A stretch of 64,000 nucleotides of DNA from Aspidiotus rigidus. Its lineage: Eukaryota > Arthropoda > Insecta > Hemiptera > Diaspididae. Positions within the stretch are counted from its first letter, which is position 1, and each line of letters starts with the position of its first letter. Below the pieces are notes generated by a model. It ran no database searches, was not told the DNA's origin, and was given only the letters and a program-made list of their open reading frames with translations. This document shows positions 1 through 12,004 of the stretch, in pieces. Where the stretch lies: positions 2,976,001 through 3,040,000 of the forward strand of contig JAVHKY010000013.1 in NCBI GenBank assembly GCA_035079385.1, read 5' to 3'. Made by a program: the position numbers and the translations under genes.

Positions 1-2329
1 TTCAAATCTTCTTCCTTTTCTTTCAGATTGTCTACGTCATCCACTGCAACAACAACAACAACGAAATAAGTAATTTGAATTTTTTCCATGGTATAACAAA
101 AATTGACTCATTTCAATCGTCACGTTACCAAGGTACGCACATTGCTGACTAACAGAAAAGCTATGCTTTAATCGATGCTGCTCTTCTTCAAAGCATTTCT
201 TTCGACACCACATATTAACGTGAACGTAAGACCATAATTTCAAAAATATTATGCAATACAAAAAACATATGAACGTAGCGCCCACTGAAAAATAATTATA
301 ATAATACATTCAGTGCAACTTTTTATTTCATACTGGTGGGAGGAGTATTGGGTAATATATACCAATGATAGAGGGGGAAGGGTTGACTGCCATAAGATAA
401 GAAGATAAAATTTAATAATAATACATACACAATCCAAACTGATCTGTATAGGTAGGGATCGCCACCATAGGTAATACAATAATGAGTGTAGTATTGGTAA
501 TTTGCAAGAAATAGGCTACATCTTGGCTAAAAATTTTCTGGATACATATATGAAAAGTAGAGAAAAAAATGGTTAGAAACGAACTTATCTATCTATAGTT
601 AAGGTCATTTCTTGGAAAAATTCATAACTGCACGTTCTAATCCCAGGTTTATTATCTATCTCTTTATCGCAATTGACGCACGAGAAAAATATTATCAACC
701 GAGAAACTTTTGCTCGGTGCATGAGAAGTCGTGTAAAGGGTAATACTTTCGTATTTTGCGAAATTATAACCTTCAGAAAAATCTGTACAAATATTTGAAA
801 ATCTATCATATAAAAAATTACATTACTGAAGCCTAACTATTTCTTTGAATTATTACATCTCATAGTACCTAGGTAATCATGCAATGCTTGTATTACACGA
901 TTACAAGTGAACGTTATTGACGAGCGTAAATACGTATAATGATGACTAGAGACGAGCATAATAATGAAAGGTCATCTAGTCCGCATTAAACATAGGTATT
1001 CAATTTAACTTTCAACCGAGGAGTAGATTTCATCCACGACTATGATTCATAACAAGAGTCAAATTTTAATTAACATACAATTAAAGTTGGGTAGTATTGA
1101 TAATAGAATCCCGAAATTTACAGCAGTGGATTGCACAATATGGGTACAAGGATTTCCCTTGAATTTTAGAAAGCGAAATTCCATCAAGAAGATTAACGTA
1201 TTTTGGTGTAACATGAGGAAAGGTCGATTAGAAACCAAGATGCAAGGGATGGAACAAGGAAGCGTTGTTTCCTTCCTTATGACATCTTTGGCCTGAAGTG
1301 ATCGAATTTTGAGATGAGAACGCACATTTTAAATCAAGTTACCTTAATAACAGCTTTTTCGATGAGTAAACATAAGAATATTGGAACAATGGAATCTGAA
1401 AAATGTTCAAAAGTACGTATTAGAATCAATTGCGGTCAACATCAAAAGAATAACATACTGCCAATCACCAATGTTAGATTCATCACATTTCTATCTTAGC
1501 TTTTTCTACCAAATGAACCGACAAGATTAAGCTATTTCCACATCTAGGTACAATTAAAATAATGCAAAATTATATACGCACATGAAAGCAAATAAAAAGT
1601 TGCATTATACTCCTCCCCGCTACCGGAAAACATCAATAGAAACCATTGTGAGGGGTCAACACGTACGCCATATCTAAATGAATTTAAGCAAGCATTTTAG
1701 CAAAGGTAAAGCTTTAGGTACACAAACAACACGAACTAAATAACATTTGCCCTATCACGGTGACGATAAATTGACTCGTAATCATTCGAATTGACTTTCG
1801 AGTCGGAATGTGGAGTCACCTATGTACAAAATTCATTCCCTAAATCGGCAATTCATTCCGATAAATGTCACTTCACCGCGTCGACGTCTCGACTCAGGAA
1901 AGGTCTAGGCTTGTACCAAAATAGCTAATTAAATTCCAACACCTAAATACGGGTAGGTAACTATTTTATAGCGTTAATCAAGCACGTAAACGCTCTCGTT
2001 TAACTTACTTTAATAAATTTTCCAACAACAAACGAATTCCGCCCATCAACAACAGGATAAATGCCCAGTTTACGAATCCACTAAAATCGCTAAAACCGGA
2101 TGACCACGAGAAGAGAGAATCTTGATATTTATGACAGCTACAACATTATAATAAAAATGGTCAACTGAGCGTAAATCGTAAACGAATTAAATAAAAATGG
2201 AGTAAATTTTACTTACGGTTTGTCCGGTTGAGCTTTTCTGATGATCTCTTCCTGCTTCCGGAAATCGTCAGCCTCATTCAGACTCTTGCATCTCCTCAGT
2301 CGAACAGGAGTACTTTCGGGAGCTGTCAT
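1..2329 (-). CDS. DGAT1: Diacylglycerol O-acyltransferase 1 (DGAT1), 5' portion, partial at window edge
   Basis: DGAT1 is an ER membrane MBOAT-family enzyme that makes triacylglycerol from diacylglycerol and acyl-CoA. Coding exons on the minus strand, 5' to 3', are 2329-2217, 2137-2009, 1673-1624, 1395-1343, probably 832-822, 526-429, 284-129 and 43-1, and the gene continues beyond the window. Phases join without frameshift. The start ATG (2329) opens a basic leader with KSLNEADDFRK and AQPDKP. Exon 2 encodes SLFSWSSGFSDFSGFVNW followed by GGIRLLLENLLK. Exon 3 encodes YGVRVDPSQWF. Exon 4 encodes a hydrophobic stretch ending LLIEKAVIK. The exon at 284-129 encodes FLKLWSYVHVNMWCRKK. These blocks match, in order, the conserved N-terminal half of animal DGAT1 (human SLFSSDSGF, ENLIKYG, FLKLFSYRDVNSWCRR). 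Donors are mostly GTAAGT, GTAACT or GTATGT. The catalytic C-terminal His region lies outside the window. Family call is firm; the microexon is inferred. Confidence 0.9.
822..832 (-). other. DGAT1: Candidate 11-nt DGAT1 microexon
   Basis: The exon ending LLIEKAVIK (1395-1343) closes in phase 0, while the next clear exon (526-429) needs two leading bases, so an exon of length 3n+2 is required. Minus-strand 832-822 is GCTTCAGTAAT, preceded by TAG and followed by GTAAT. Inserting it gives A-S-V-I before QDVAYFLQ. The spacing from the conserved EK to this helix then equals that of human DGAT1. The donor is only moderate. Confidence 0.45.
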
Positions 2330-3595
2330 AATGATGAGTACGGTAATAGAATGCGCTTCGGATAGATGCAAATTGAGAATAAATTTTTAACGAGATGCTC
2401 CGCGAGAGAAGAATTTTATAAAATGAATAGTTATTCTCCGAACTGTGAACGATTAATCATTTTGCATCTCGATACGCATAGACTAGGGAGCATGAGTACA
2501 TATTACTGATAAGTCCGATAATCGTCTCGAACGGAAATTAGTTACCAAGTAGCTACCGTCACCGAACGAATGTAGAAGAGAACTCGTGCATTCATTTGCG
2601 TTTCGCTCATATATTCATGCAACAACAAGCAAGCGGTTGATTTGTTGGTGGAGGGGGGATGGTCACGAAGATCAGCTGATTCGAATTATCAAAGTTGTTC
2701 AGCAGCGTTATTGCTGTTGATGTATTGCAATATACCTATGATTTTCAGAAAAGGGATCTTTCATGAAAATATATGCGGTCGAAAATTTGAAGACTATAGG
2801 GTCGAATTTTCTTCATTATGACTGCCATATATATCATTCATCATTGCCTTAATATCGATATCGCAGGTAGCTGACGCATTACCATTTAGAACTATCAGTA
2901 GGTACATGACGTACATGAGATACGTAATTACACGTGCTATCGAAGTCTATATTTCTCGAAGAACGAGATCCGTAGGCCTATTGGTACTTTAAAGTGGAGT
3001 TTCGAATTGACTTGTTCAGGAGAGAGTAAAGAATAATAATATACCGTATGTACTTCCTCCCAATGCTCTGATATTTGTAACCATCGTGAATGAATCAATT
3101 AGGTACTTTAAAATACGGAATTTACTATGCAACACTATTCCATAAATACCTACCCAATTCAACTTTATCTTCATTTTTCTTTCAATTGAGGACCTTTCTG
3201 TCAAAAGGTCTTCAATTGTCGTTTGTAAAGACGTACCGTAGGTAACATCGATACATTGATGAGGATTTTCAATGAGAGACTGCTACCTACATCATTAATT
3301 GCGTTTATAATCTTTGATACATTACGTTTACAAGGGAAACAATTTGCGACGGTTGAAACGATTGTAAATGAGACAATATTTTGGAAAATATGGTCAACTT
3401 CCGATCAAAGAACGCAAATTAACTGAGAAATAGGGTTCTAAGAAGAATAGGCTCATCCCTTCAACCCTTATAATCTTGATACACTAGCTTTATTTAAAAA
3501 TTTGGAAATTAAAAAATGGTTGTGAGTAAGTACATCCATGAATAATCTCACCACTTATACATTACCTACGATACTGTATTGGTAGTTCCCACTGA
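2330..3595. other. DGAT1 upstream region, no gene seen
   Basis: This stretch lies immediately 5' of the DGAT1 start and should hold its promoter and 5' UTR. No convincing TATA box, coding exon or transposon end was recognised. ORFs here are short and lack codon or splice support. Confidence 0.4.
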
Positions 3596-4520
3596 AACAT
3601 GTCGACCGTCGATTTAGGGTCGATTTCGAGTCATAGACAGCAATGTCGACTCAAAGTCGACTAAGATTCCACGTCAAATCGACATCTTTACCAAAGCCCA
3701 TCAAAATACAGTCGATTTTAAAGGTAAATCGATCGCATAATGACGTCGATTTGAAGTCGAAATATTGTAGACGAAGGAAAGATTCAAATACAATATCATG
3801 TACTGAATATATTTCGACGTCGTGACTCTTAAGCTAGGTACCTACCAAAAATGTGATCAATGTGAGTGAACAATTCGTGCACCCGATGTCGACGGCAATT
3901 CAAATGGTCGACTACAATATTTTTATTGATGATGACTTGGAATTGACTTAAAATCGAAGTCGACTCTGAGTTGATTTAGTTGGGAGGTAATGGTGACCAA
4001 AAATGGACTGTACGTCGACTCACTGTGGGCGTCGTAATTCAGTCAACTTCTGGTCGATAAAAAATTTGAAAAAGTCAACTCGAAATCGACGTCGATTTTT
4101 AGTCGACAAAAAAATTTGAAACATCGACCTGTTTATTTCTGTAACTTTACTACTCGCATATAAGTTATGTATTCACGGTTACTTAAGGAGGGATTAATAT
4201 ACCTACTATATTTTTGAGAAGAGAGCGGTCGAGCCACAAAATCGACTTGATAACGACATCGAAATTCTGAACCATACAGTGAACCGTTCACCAGGAATCG
4301 ACTTGATAACGTCGATTGTGGGTCGATTTTGAGTCGGTAGAAAAACGCAGCGCTTACCTCAAATCGACTTGACAACGACGTCAAATTTCAGCAGTGTAGT
4401 AGACTGTTCACCCAAAATCGACTTGATAACGATATCGATTTCAAGTCGTAGAAAACCCTTCACCTTAATAAATCGACTTGATAAACGACGCGGCGTCGAC
4501 TTTGAGCCATACCGGTCTCC
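3596..4520. repeat. TCGAC-rich degenerate tandem repeat
   Basis: Dense, mostly imperfect runs of GTCGAC, CGACGTCGAT and AATCGACTTGATAACG. Between about 4235 and 4500 the phrase AATCGACTTGATAACGA recurs at intervals of about 50-60 bp, each followed by a spacer containing GTAGAAAA or TTCACC. This is a diverged minisatellite. Related sequence occurs at 13745-13960 and 50940-51260. ORFs at 4133-4568 are by-products of the repeat. Confidence 0.75.
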
Positions 4521-4727
4521 ATCAATTTTAATCAAATGATACGCTCTTATACGCTTTGCAGTTTGCACTGCTGATGCTGATGTGATTCGACGGTATTACG
4601 TATTACAAGTTCTCGTAATTAAATTTTGCTGTTAGAGTCAAATTCTTCTTTTTTTCGTAATATTAAAAACAAGCTTTTTATTAATATAATTATATTCGTT
4701 ATTACATTTATATTATCATTAGTGAAA

Positions 4728-7700
4728 ATGGTTGAACTTGCCGAACGAAGTAAGTAGATGATATTTTTTCATACTGCTTTGTTTCCGAAAACTTTTCATG
4801 TTTATTTATGTTTAGATAAATGGAATCAAATTTTCGACTCTTTAGGGATAAGTACCGAGTATGTAGACGCTCTCATTTCGGATCGTATTGAGTTTGACGT
4901 TCTTTCAAAGTGTGACAGATCTCTTATCATTTCAACGTTGAGCGACGTAGCCAACATGAAGCGCGGCGATGTATTAAAACTTGTATTATATGTAAGTAAT
5001 ATCTGTATTTCACATCATAATCCTAACATTCACAACTCTACTTTTTGGATTTTATTATAATTTCCTTACAGATCGAAAAAGTGTCAGAAGTGGTGGTGAC
5101 AGGATTGTCCAATGATGTAAGTTATATCTTTGGAATTTTTTGTCTATGATACTCGGATTTCGTTCAAAACATCGACTCGATACAACACAGGGAACCAATA
5201 CGATTCATAATTGATCCCAAGTATTTAGCTAAATGTCCAAATCATAGCCGTGTACAGGAACTTTCATGATTGGGCTAGCTAATCGAAATGAATAACATTC
5301 GTGTACTGAAGAGATCAGTTTTTTCAAATAAGAGTATAATAATTGTCACTGATGAAATCTTAGGAGAATTTTCGTGATTATTAAAGAATAGATCCTCTTA
5401 TCTGATCAGCTGACGAGTACCACATTCGTTTTTGATCTTATTAAGGAACTTGACGTGATACGAATTACGTGTTAAATTCAAGGGAAAAGTCTTCCATGCT
5501 TTCGTACTACTAGTAGAATTATGAGCGTTTCGAAATAGAGTATTTTGACTTGATAAATCGATGGATTTCGTAGGTCTATTCAATCAGCTGACGTAATAAT
5601 GCTCTCCTTTCACGTTATCTCTACTCAATATTGATCAACATTTGTTTTTCGAGATTAGATTAGTTTTAGACAAATTTGAAACGTATTTCTCGTACACATC
5701 GTTCAACTAACGTCTGTTTCGTATCATTTCCGATCACATTGTAAAATACCGATGACTTCAATTTGACGATCTCTTCGAGTAATTTATTAAGCGTTTCGTT
5801 TGCCATCTCTGTGTATCGTTCTTCTATACTTTTCTCTCATGAATTATCATTCGTGTACGAATATCTGAATACACATCGTTTCGTATCACTTCGCGACGTG
5901 AACGTAGGGATATTTTTGGTTTCATATCTGGACGAAAAGAAAAAAAAAAAAAATACAGGATGTTTTCAGATCCGAAACTCGACAAAAAAAAAGTGATCTC
6001 TTCGAGTAATTTATTTACCGTTGAGAGTTTCCTGGATCATTTTTGAATTAATTTACATTTTTATGACTACAGGTACAAGTTCGTGTTCATTATTTTTGTT
6101 GTAACATTTTATGTATGTGAATACATCCGATCAGATTGTCGAAAGAGTTTGTCTCGTTTGAAGTTTAGATAGTCGAGATTTTACAGTGGGTCTTTCCGGA
6201 GAAAAATTGATATGAAACTACAATTTGTTTTGAGTCTGTTTTAGATCGATAGTGTTTGTAAATTTCGAGAGAATTTAATTTGTTGTACAGACGAGATCAG
6301 TTTTTTCGAAAGATGCGTTTCAAATACGAGTATTTTCGTGATTATTCGGGGAATATATTCGTATCTGATCAGTCGAATGCGAATTTTGTGTTGAGTACTG
6401 ATTTTCTAGGATGATCAGCATATTTGAAGAATCGACTATTCTCTACGAAGATCATGAAACAAAAAGTTTAGTGATTTTCTGAAACAAGGTATTTTTGAGC
6501 TGTAACGAAATCATTTTTGACTCGGTGATAACTATCTTGGACTACGAATGGGGTGAAAATCAAGGCTGAGTCGTTATCATTAAATGTAGGGGATCTTTTT
6601 GAAATGAGTAACGGTTCTATGAAGAGATTGTTTTTTTTTTTCCGAGTTTCGAAGACGAGTATTGAAATTCATCATTTTCGTGATTATAGGGGAACGCGAT
6701 CTAAATTGACGAGTACACCTTCATTTTCTTGGTTTCTTTTATTGATGAGTAACATTCCTGTAATGACGAGATTGTTTTTTTCAAATTACGCATTTCGAAT
6801 TTCCGTGATTATACGGGAACGTGATCTAAATTAGAGCCGACCTTCATTTTTCTTTGAATTGTTTATCAAACTAAAATCTAAAACTTTTTCATCTTTCATT
6901 TATTAGAACAATCAAGCAAATAGTTTGGATCGTATTGACGTTGATGATTTTCGTGCGAAGAAACGTGAAGCGGATCAACCGACGGCAGGAGCGTATAAGC
7001 GGCCCAGAGATACTGTTGTTAATCTGGTACGTGTGTTATTTTTTTTCTCTTTCATCTAAATTTACATGATCTCTTTACGAAACTTTCATGATATTGTATG
7101 GAGTGTTAAGCCATGGGAAATGCTTTACTGCTTTCGTTCTACCTACGAGTTAAATTTCTTGAAAATCGATCATCTAGTTGAAAAAATCTGTCTTACTCAA
7201 TTTTCCCCTTGAAAATCCTGTGCTTTCGAGTTCCTGTAATTTCTTTTTTTTTTTTTTCAACCTGAAAGGGTACTGTCGTTGATTAACTTCTTCAGATTCG
7301 ATGCATCATTTTTATACTACAATTGTAATGTATTATGTGCTGCAATCAGCAAAATTTTTAGGTATCATGATGCTTGGTAAATCGTACTCCTAGTTCGATT
7401 GTATTTAATTTTTGGTTGGCGTTATTCGTAGGTATAGTACCTACGGCTAAAACGTTATTCGTAGGTAGCATACCTACGGCTAAAAACGTTATCCGTAGGT
7501 AGTAGTTGTATACCTACGGCTAAAACTTTATTCATAGGTAGTATCCCTACGGGTAAAACGTTATTTGTACTAACTTCTCGCAGAACCAACACTTGAAATA
7601 GCATTGGACGAATATCGGAGCCTGATCTAATCAACTTCTCCATCTCCTTCATGGTTGCCAAGTATGAGTTGAATTGCTCAGTGCCATGACACGACACCAG

Positions 7701-9554
7701 GGTGGCTATGTTCATCATGACGGGTGAGATCAAATGGTAGGTACTTCTCGTGAGTATTCAAGGTTCTTGGCGCGCACGAGTCTACATCATCTAGAACTAC
7801 ATTATCCACAACATCAGTATCAAGGGAGGGTGTTGACTGGCTGGTAGAAGCATGAGTACTCTTGTAATACCGTGGGTGGAATTGAGCCTCGGAAAACACA
7901 GAACAAAGGGAGCCAGTGTCGTGTTCCCGCTTCAGCAGGATATGTCGGCATGGTGCGCTTGGTGGTTGCAAGAAAATGTATAGGTGCACTGCGTGGTTCG
8001 ACAGTCATATGTGCAAGCCTCAGTTTCGTACATCTCGCAAACGCCTCCATCATCAATACTCATGTACTGCCTGCGTTCTTGCAGGGCCTTCAAGCTTTTG
8101 TGGAAGAGCATGTGCATCCAGGCTCATTGAGCTTCAGAGACGCTGCGAGAAGTTACTACCTACAAGATAATTCCTGCTTCATACTTCAATACAGAAATAT
8201 TTGTCACAAGACATGATAATATAGGGCAACAAGATAATTCGTGAGTCATTGAACTATACCTACGAATAACGTTTTAGCCGTAGGTAGTATACCTACGTAT
8301 AATCACTTCCTTAATTTTTTCTTCGTCTAAGAGACATTTCCTTTGGGAAAATCTATGATTTTATATTTTCTTCTTTTTTTTCTTCAGGGTTTTCAGATAA
8401 ATTTTCGGTCAAAAACTGATGTACAAGTTCGGCGGTTATTTTATGGCGTGATGGCTAATAGTGAGGACGCAAGTAATACCTATAATCATGTGTTATCAAA
8501 CATGGCGAGATTCTTCCAAAAATATTGTTTGATCGGATTCGACGATATACTACTATCTTTCACCAACGAAATAAACGTCGAAATTCTAGACGATTCATAT
8601 ACTATAATTGAAATCCCTGCTCCGCTAGTAGAGATTATTGACACATGTATCCACAAGCCAATAGAGATTTCCCAGGCTATTCTAATGCGTTATCGCCGAA
8701 ATGCAGCAGGATCAACGTTATCTGAAATCGGATTCCAACCTACTGCGTCACATAAAATGATTGACTTCAAAAAGTCAAACACAGATGACAGCTCGGATGA
8801 ATCTCTGAGCTCGGATTCCTCATTAGTGAGTGATCCAATGACAATGGAAGAAAAAATTGAGATGAAGAAACTGCTGAAATTGTGTCAAATAAAAATACGA
8901 CAACCCTGCGAAAATATGTTGGATAAGCATGTGGACAATCATACAAAATTGACATATAGCAATGAATTGCCTCAGACTAAACTAAAAATTCTTATTCTTT
9001 TTACTGAAAATTGTATAGAAATAATTCAAAAAATAGCAAAACATATAGGTCTAGTTTTAATTGATAATGTATTTGATGAATGCAGAGATGAAGCGAAAAA
9101 CAAGAAATTGGAAGACTTAACGAAGAAACCTGAATCGAAAGTCTATAGTCTGATTCAAAACTATGTATGTAGACATCTAGTGTTAGGGCACAATAACATA
9201 AACGTCACCTGTAACCAGAACATATTCAACAACGCATGTGCTGATGTAAAAATTGTGATATATGAAAAACTTGATGACTTGGATAAGTTGTTGTTGGCAA
9301 AACAGTCGCGTATGTTTGTTAAACCTCAGAAAAGAGATATATTACATTATCTACAAGCGGTGAGCTACGCATTAAACGAATGCACAGAATTTTCTACCAG
9401 TATGAGTGTGGTGTACCAAGTGGAAAAGAAGTATTACAGATGTCAGGTACCGGCCGCTGCCATTATTCCATATCACATTCTGAAATTCTTTTGCGCTAAA
9501 AAGGTATCTGAATCAGAGAAAAACCCGCTTTTTGATTTAAAAAGTTTTCTATAA
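4728..9554 (+). CDS. Unrecognised 509-aa protein with SAM-like N-terminus, five exons
   Basis: Exons 4728-4749, 4816-4991, 5072-5116, 6907-7026 and 8388-9554 join in frame (1530 nt, 509 aa plus stop). Donors are GTAAGT in exons 1-3 and GTACGT in exon 4; acceptors are TTTAG, TTACAG, TTAG and TTCAG. Residues 9-75 (KWNQIFDSLGIS through DVLKLVLYIEKV) look like a sterile alpha motif: a tryptophan-led first helix, a central FDVLSKCDRSLI segment and a terminal MKRGDVLKLVLYIEKV helix. Next comes a basic, charged linker (DDFRAKKREADQ, YKRPRD). The long last exon encodes about 388 aa with a Ser/Asp-rich patch (DDSSDESLSSDSSLVSD) around residues 250-280 and Lys-rich helical stretches. No catalytic motif was found. 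SAM domains usually mediate protein or RNA binding; the function here is unknown. Intron 4 carries a MULE element. An AATAAA lies 41 bp past the stop. Confidence 0.8.
7414..8310. mobile_element. Mutator-like (MULE) non-autonomous element, copy 1
   Basis: An 897-bp element inside intron 4 of the SAM-like gene. It is flanked by an exact 9-bp direct repeat TTAATTTTT (7405-7413 and 8311-8319). Termini are GGTTGGCGTTATTCGTAGG on the left and, inverted, GGAAGTGATTATACGTAGG on the right. Subterminal 33-bp units (GTAGGTATAGTACCTACGG then CTAAAACG) occur about four and a half times on the left and once, inverted, on the right. The 9-bp duplication and repeated subterminal TIR are hallmarks of Mutator-like transposons. 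Termini, unit length and interior match the copy at 33516-34657. Confidence 0.85.
7455..8117 (-). pseudogene. Broken coding sequence inside MULE copy 1
   Basis: Minus-strand fragments in shifted frames resemble the protein of MULE copy 2. One contains FHPRYYKSTHASTSQ followed by acidic DTDVVDNVVLDDVD. A second contains HGTEQFNSYLATMKEMEKLI and then RSGSD. Copy 2 has FHPRYHKRNNENLE, an acidic stretch, HWTEQFMTYLK and VIRSGT in the same order. No intact frame remains. The protein is not a transposase I recognise. Confidence 0.6.
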
Positions 9555-9594
9555 ATATTATAATTTTTTTTTATTTGACTGAAATGAAAAAAAT

Positions 9595-9600
9595 AATAAA
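9595..9600 (+). terminator. Polyadenylation signal AATAAA of the SAM-like gene
   Basis: AATAAA lies 41 bp after the stop at 9554, in an AT-rich tail. It is the first canonical signal downstream. Confidence 0.5.
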
Positions 9601-10073
9601 ATTTCTTGAATAATATAATTAAAAGGTTAATTGATAAGATGAAAAAATGTATTTAGTAATTCTCTGATGTACTATGCACGTATTTGCATTTATATATGTG
9701 ACCGCTCACGGTGAAAGGTGTTTATCCGTCAAAACACGTTTTTTACAGGAGAGGGAAATAAACAACGGGTCGCGGTACACGTGCGTGCAAGATGGTTTGT
9801 TCGTATTATTCACGGTTATGTCGGTTTCGAGACGCATTATGTTATGTTCTCCTCTCGTATTTTTTAAAAATACTAGAACACTTTAGGAACCATTGAAACC
9901 ACATTTTAGGTAGTTTATCTCTCTCATCGAATTTATACGAATTTTTGAAGTGTGCGTACTCGATGCGTCTGTACACGCCGGTATCAGCCATACTTCCGAA
10001 CCTTGTTGCGGATTATTTTCATTAAAAATTACCATTACACGTCGTTATAATTATTATTGAGAGTGTAGTGTTG

Positions 10074-10398
10074 ATGTTATGGAAGCCACAAGCGATGGAA
10101 AAAATTCCTGTAAGTATATCAATCAAGTAATTTAACGGTAGTTGTTTACGCACAAAACTTGAAGTTTTGATGGAGTTCAAATCCATGAAACTCATTCTTA
10201 AAGAATCCTACTCAGTTACCATCATGATGTTACATTCATTCCAAGAATTATTTTTTTATCCAGGACAACATCGATCCTTTTGAATACTTCGATGATACAA
10301 TAGCAGAAGAATATGAGGTTGACAATTTCGTAGACTGGATTTGGCGAGTCAATAGTTGTGATTACGATTATATTTTTCATGAGAATTATTCGTCCTGA
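10074..10398 (+). CDS. Small hypothetical two-exon ORF inside the TIR element
   Basis: Exon 10074-10109 (MLWKPQAMEKIP) ends at a GTAAGT donor. Exon 10264-10398 follows a CAG acceptor in phase 0 and encodes an acidic, aromatic peptide (PFEYFDDTIAEEYEVDNF, then DWIWRVN) before TGA. The product is 56 aa. A further ORF-bearing block after an AG at 10616 ends at 10801, but does not join in frame without another exon. No family recognised. This could be a captured or decayed host gene fragment. Confidence 0.3.
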
Positions 10399-10923
10399 AG
10401 ATGCTAAGTTGTACGATGATTCTTTCAAGTGTCAGCTGAACTAGATGATGACGATTAAACGAAAGGACGTGATGAAACAGAAGACGATAACGACGAAGAC
10501 AATTACAAAGTTCTCAAGAGTAGCAAGATAGATCATGTAAGTTTATCACGACATTACTGTACAAAAAAAATTTGATACCGATAGTTGAAACTTTGCTGAT
10601 TGATTTTATCAAATAGAAACTGAAAGACGTCGCCTACTTTGATAATTGCGAAGCAGAAACAGTCGGAAAGGTGTATGGGGAAGCAGCCGCATCAAGCCGC
10701 AATAGTGGAAACATCTTCAAGCCGAAAACGAGACCAACCTCGCAAAAATTGATTTTCTTCTTTTGTGATCTCTTTGTACACAACTGTGATGTCTATTTGT
10801 AATGTTTATGTATTTCTCTTCTTATTTTGTTTTGCGATGAATCATTATAATGATTATAATACTCGTCAGAAAATTCTATAGAATTCAGCGTGAAAGTACA
10901 TCAAAGATCGATTATTCTTGTTC

Positions 10924-11130
10924 TTAATAGTCATTAACTGTTACGTAGTGTATCGGAGTTGGACGGTTACACTGACTCAGGTTCTGAACTGATCCAAATT
11001 CTGTTTGTACCATGAGAAAGAGCGTAGAAAATACAAGAATCGTAGTTAAAGACTTTCCAAGTGAACGATAGAACGAAGTCACGTACGTTTCTGCGATTGA
11101 TCCTTCAATTTGTGTTAATTGTCCCGCCAT
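10924..11130 (-). CDS. Hypothetical 68-aa ORF with one hydrophobic segment
   Basis: Begins MAGQLTQIEGSIAET and contains a likely membrane-spanning stretch (SLTTILVFSTLFLMV) near residues 27-41, followed by a polar tail. It lies within the TA-flanked TIR element. No homolog recognised and no splice context supports it; it may be chance. Confidence 0.2.
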   Translation of the reverse strand: MAGQLTQIEGSIAETYVTSFYRSLGKSLTTILVFSTLFLMVQTEFGSVQNLSQCNRPTPIHYVTVNDY

Positions 11131-11483
11131 TTTTTACTGCTCCCTATAGTGATGATAATATTGATCGAAGCATTTTTTTGCATACACCACGCGAAACAGC
11201 GTGTTTCAATTATCCAAAATCAGACTAGCTCACTTCGTACTATCCATTTTTCGTCGTGCGAAAAATTGAAGAAATTTACGTAAATTTCAACAGAAGTAGG
11301 CCGTTTTTGACAAAATTTTTATACGAAAATCCCCACTTTGACTTCTTGTATGCAAGCGAATACCGAATATTATTGAGTGCGACAAATTCCACGTGAAAGT
11401 GTGACGTTCCTTCTATCGGAATCAATGATAACCCAAAATTCGATTTTTTGACGGATAAGCACCTTTCACCGTGAGCGGTCACA

Positions 11484-12004
11484 TATTATGTCCTATCATC
11501 TTCATTTGATTATAAGGACTTGTTCAACTAATAATAACTGCGTCTATTATTCTACCCCGTTATAAGCAATCCTATCTTCCCTAAGTGACAGCAAATCATT
11601 CTGATACATATTCTCTAGATCGGAACCATCCCTACTCTGTTACAAAATCAAAATGCTAAAATTTGCAAGCTGGATTTTTTCCTTGTGTGTTTGATTACCT
11701 ACAAACCTCTGAAGATGTATTCCATTCTTGTTCCTGAATAGATTGTTGTGATTCAATAAAGCTGACTCGAATGATGAAAACTTTCAGGAAATTGTTCAGA
11801 ATTTTGCAATAATGAGGTTTTTATGAGATTTAATTGAAATCTTCAACCACTCTCATCATTTCAAGGAAAACACAAGGTTTGTATGATTCTATGAATTTAT
11901 TTGTGAATAGACTATGGTATTCTGAAAAGGAATTTCATAATGTGACAAAAATTGTGACTTGCTGAAAAGAAGAAAAATTCTTGATTCCCTCATAAATTGA
12001 GTAC
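11484..12004. other. Intergenic, nothing recognised
   Basis: AT-rich sequence between the TIR element and the AT-rich ORF island. No gene, TIR or tandem repeat was seen. Confidence 0.4.

Larger units (their letters stand above)
9697..11483. mobile_element. TIR element of about 1.8 kb with TA flanks
   Basis: Left end TGTGACCGCTCACGGTGAAA, continuing GGTGTTTATCCGTCAAAA, is repeated inverted at 11448-11483 with one mismatch. That gives TIRs of roughly 36 bp. TA lies just outside each end (9695-9696, 11484-11485), as after Tc1/mariner-type insertion. No transposase motif is visible. The interior instead holds a short spliced-looking gene (10074-10801) and a minus-strand ORF with a hydrophobic segment (11130-10924). 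Confidence 0.65.

Noticed and set aside
585..809. 74-aa minus-strand ORF inside the DGAT1 gene
   Set aside because: It lies in a DGAT1 intron and matches no DGAT1 block; no splice support.
7872..8216. 114-aa plus-strand ORF
   Set aside because: Antisense to the MULE copy 1 coding remnant, which is the strand with family similarity to copy 2.
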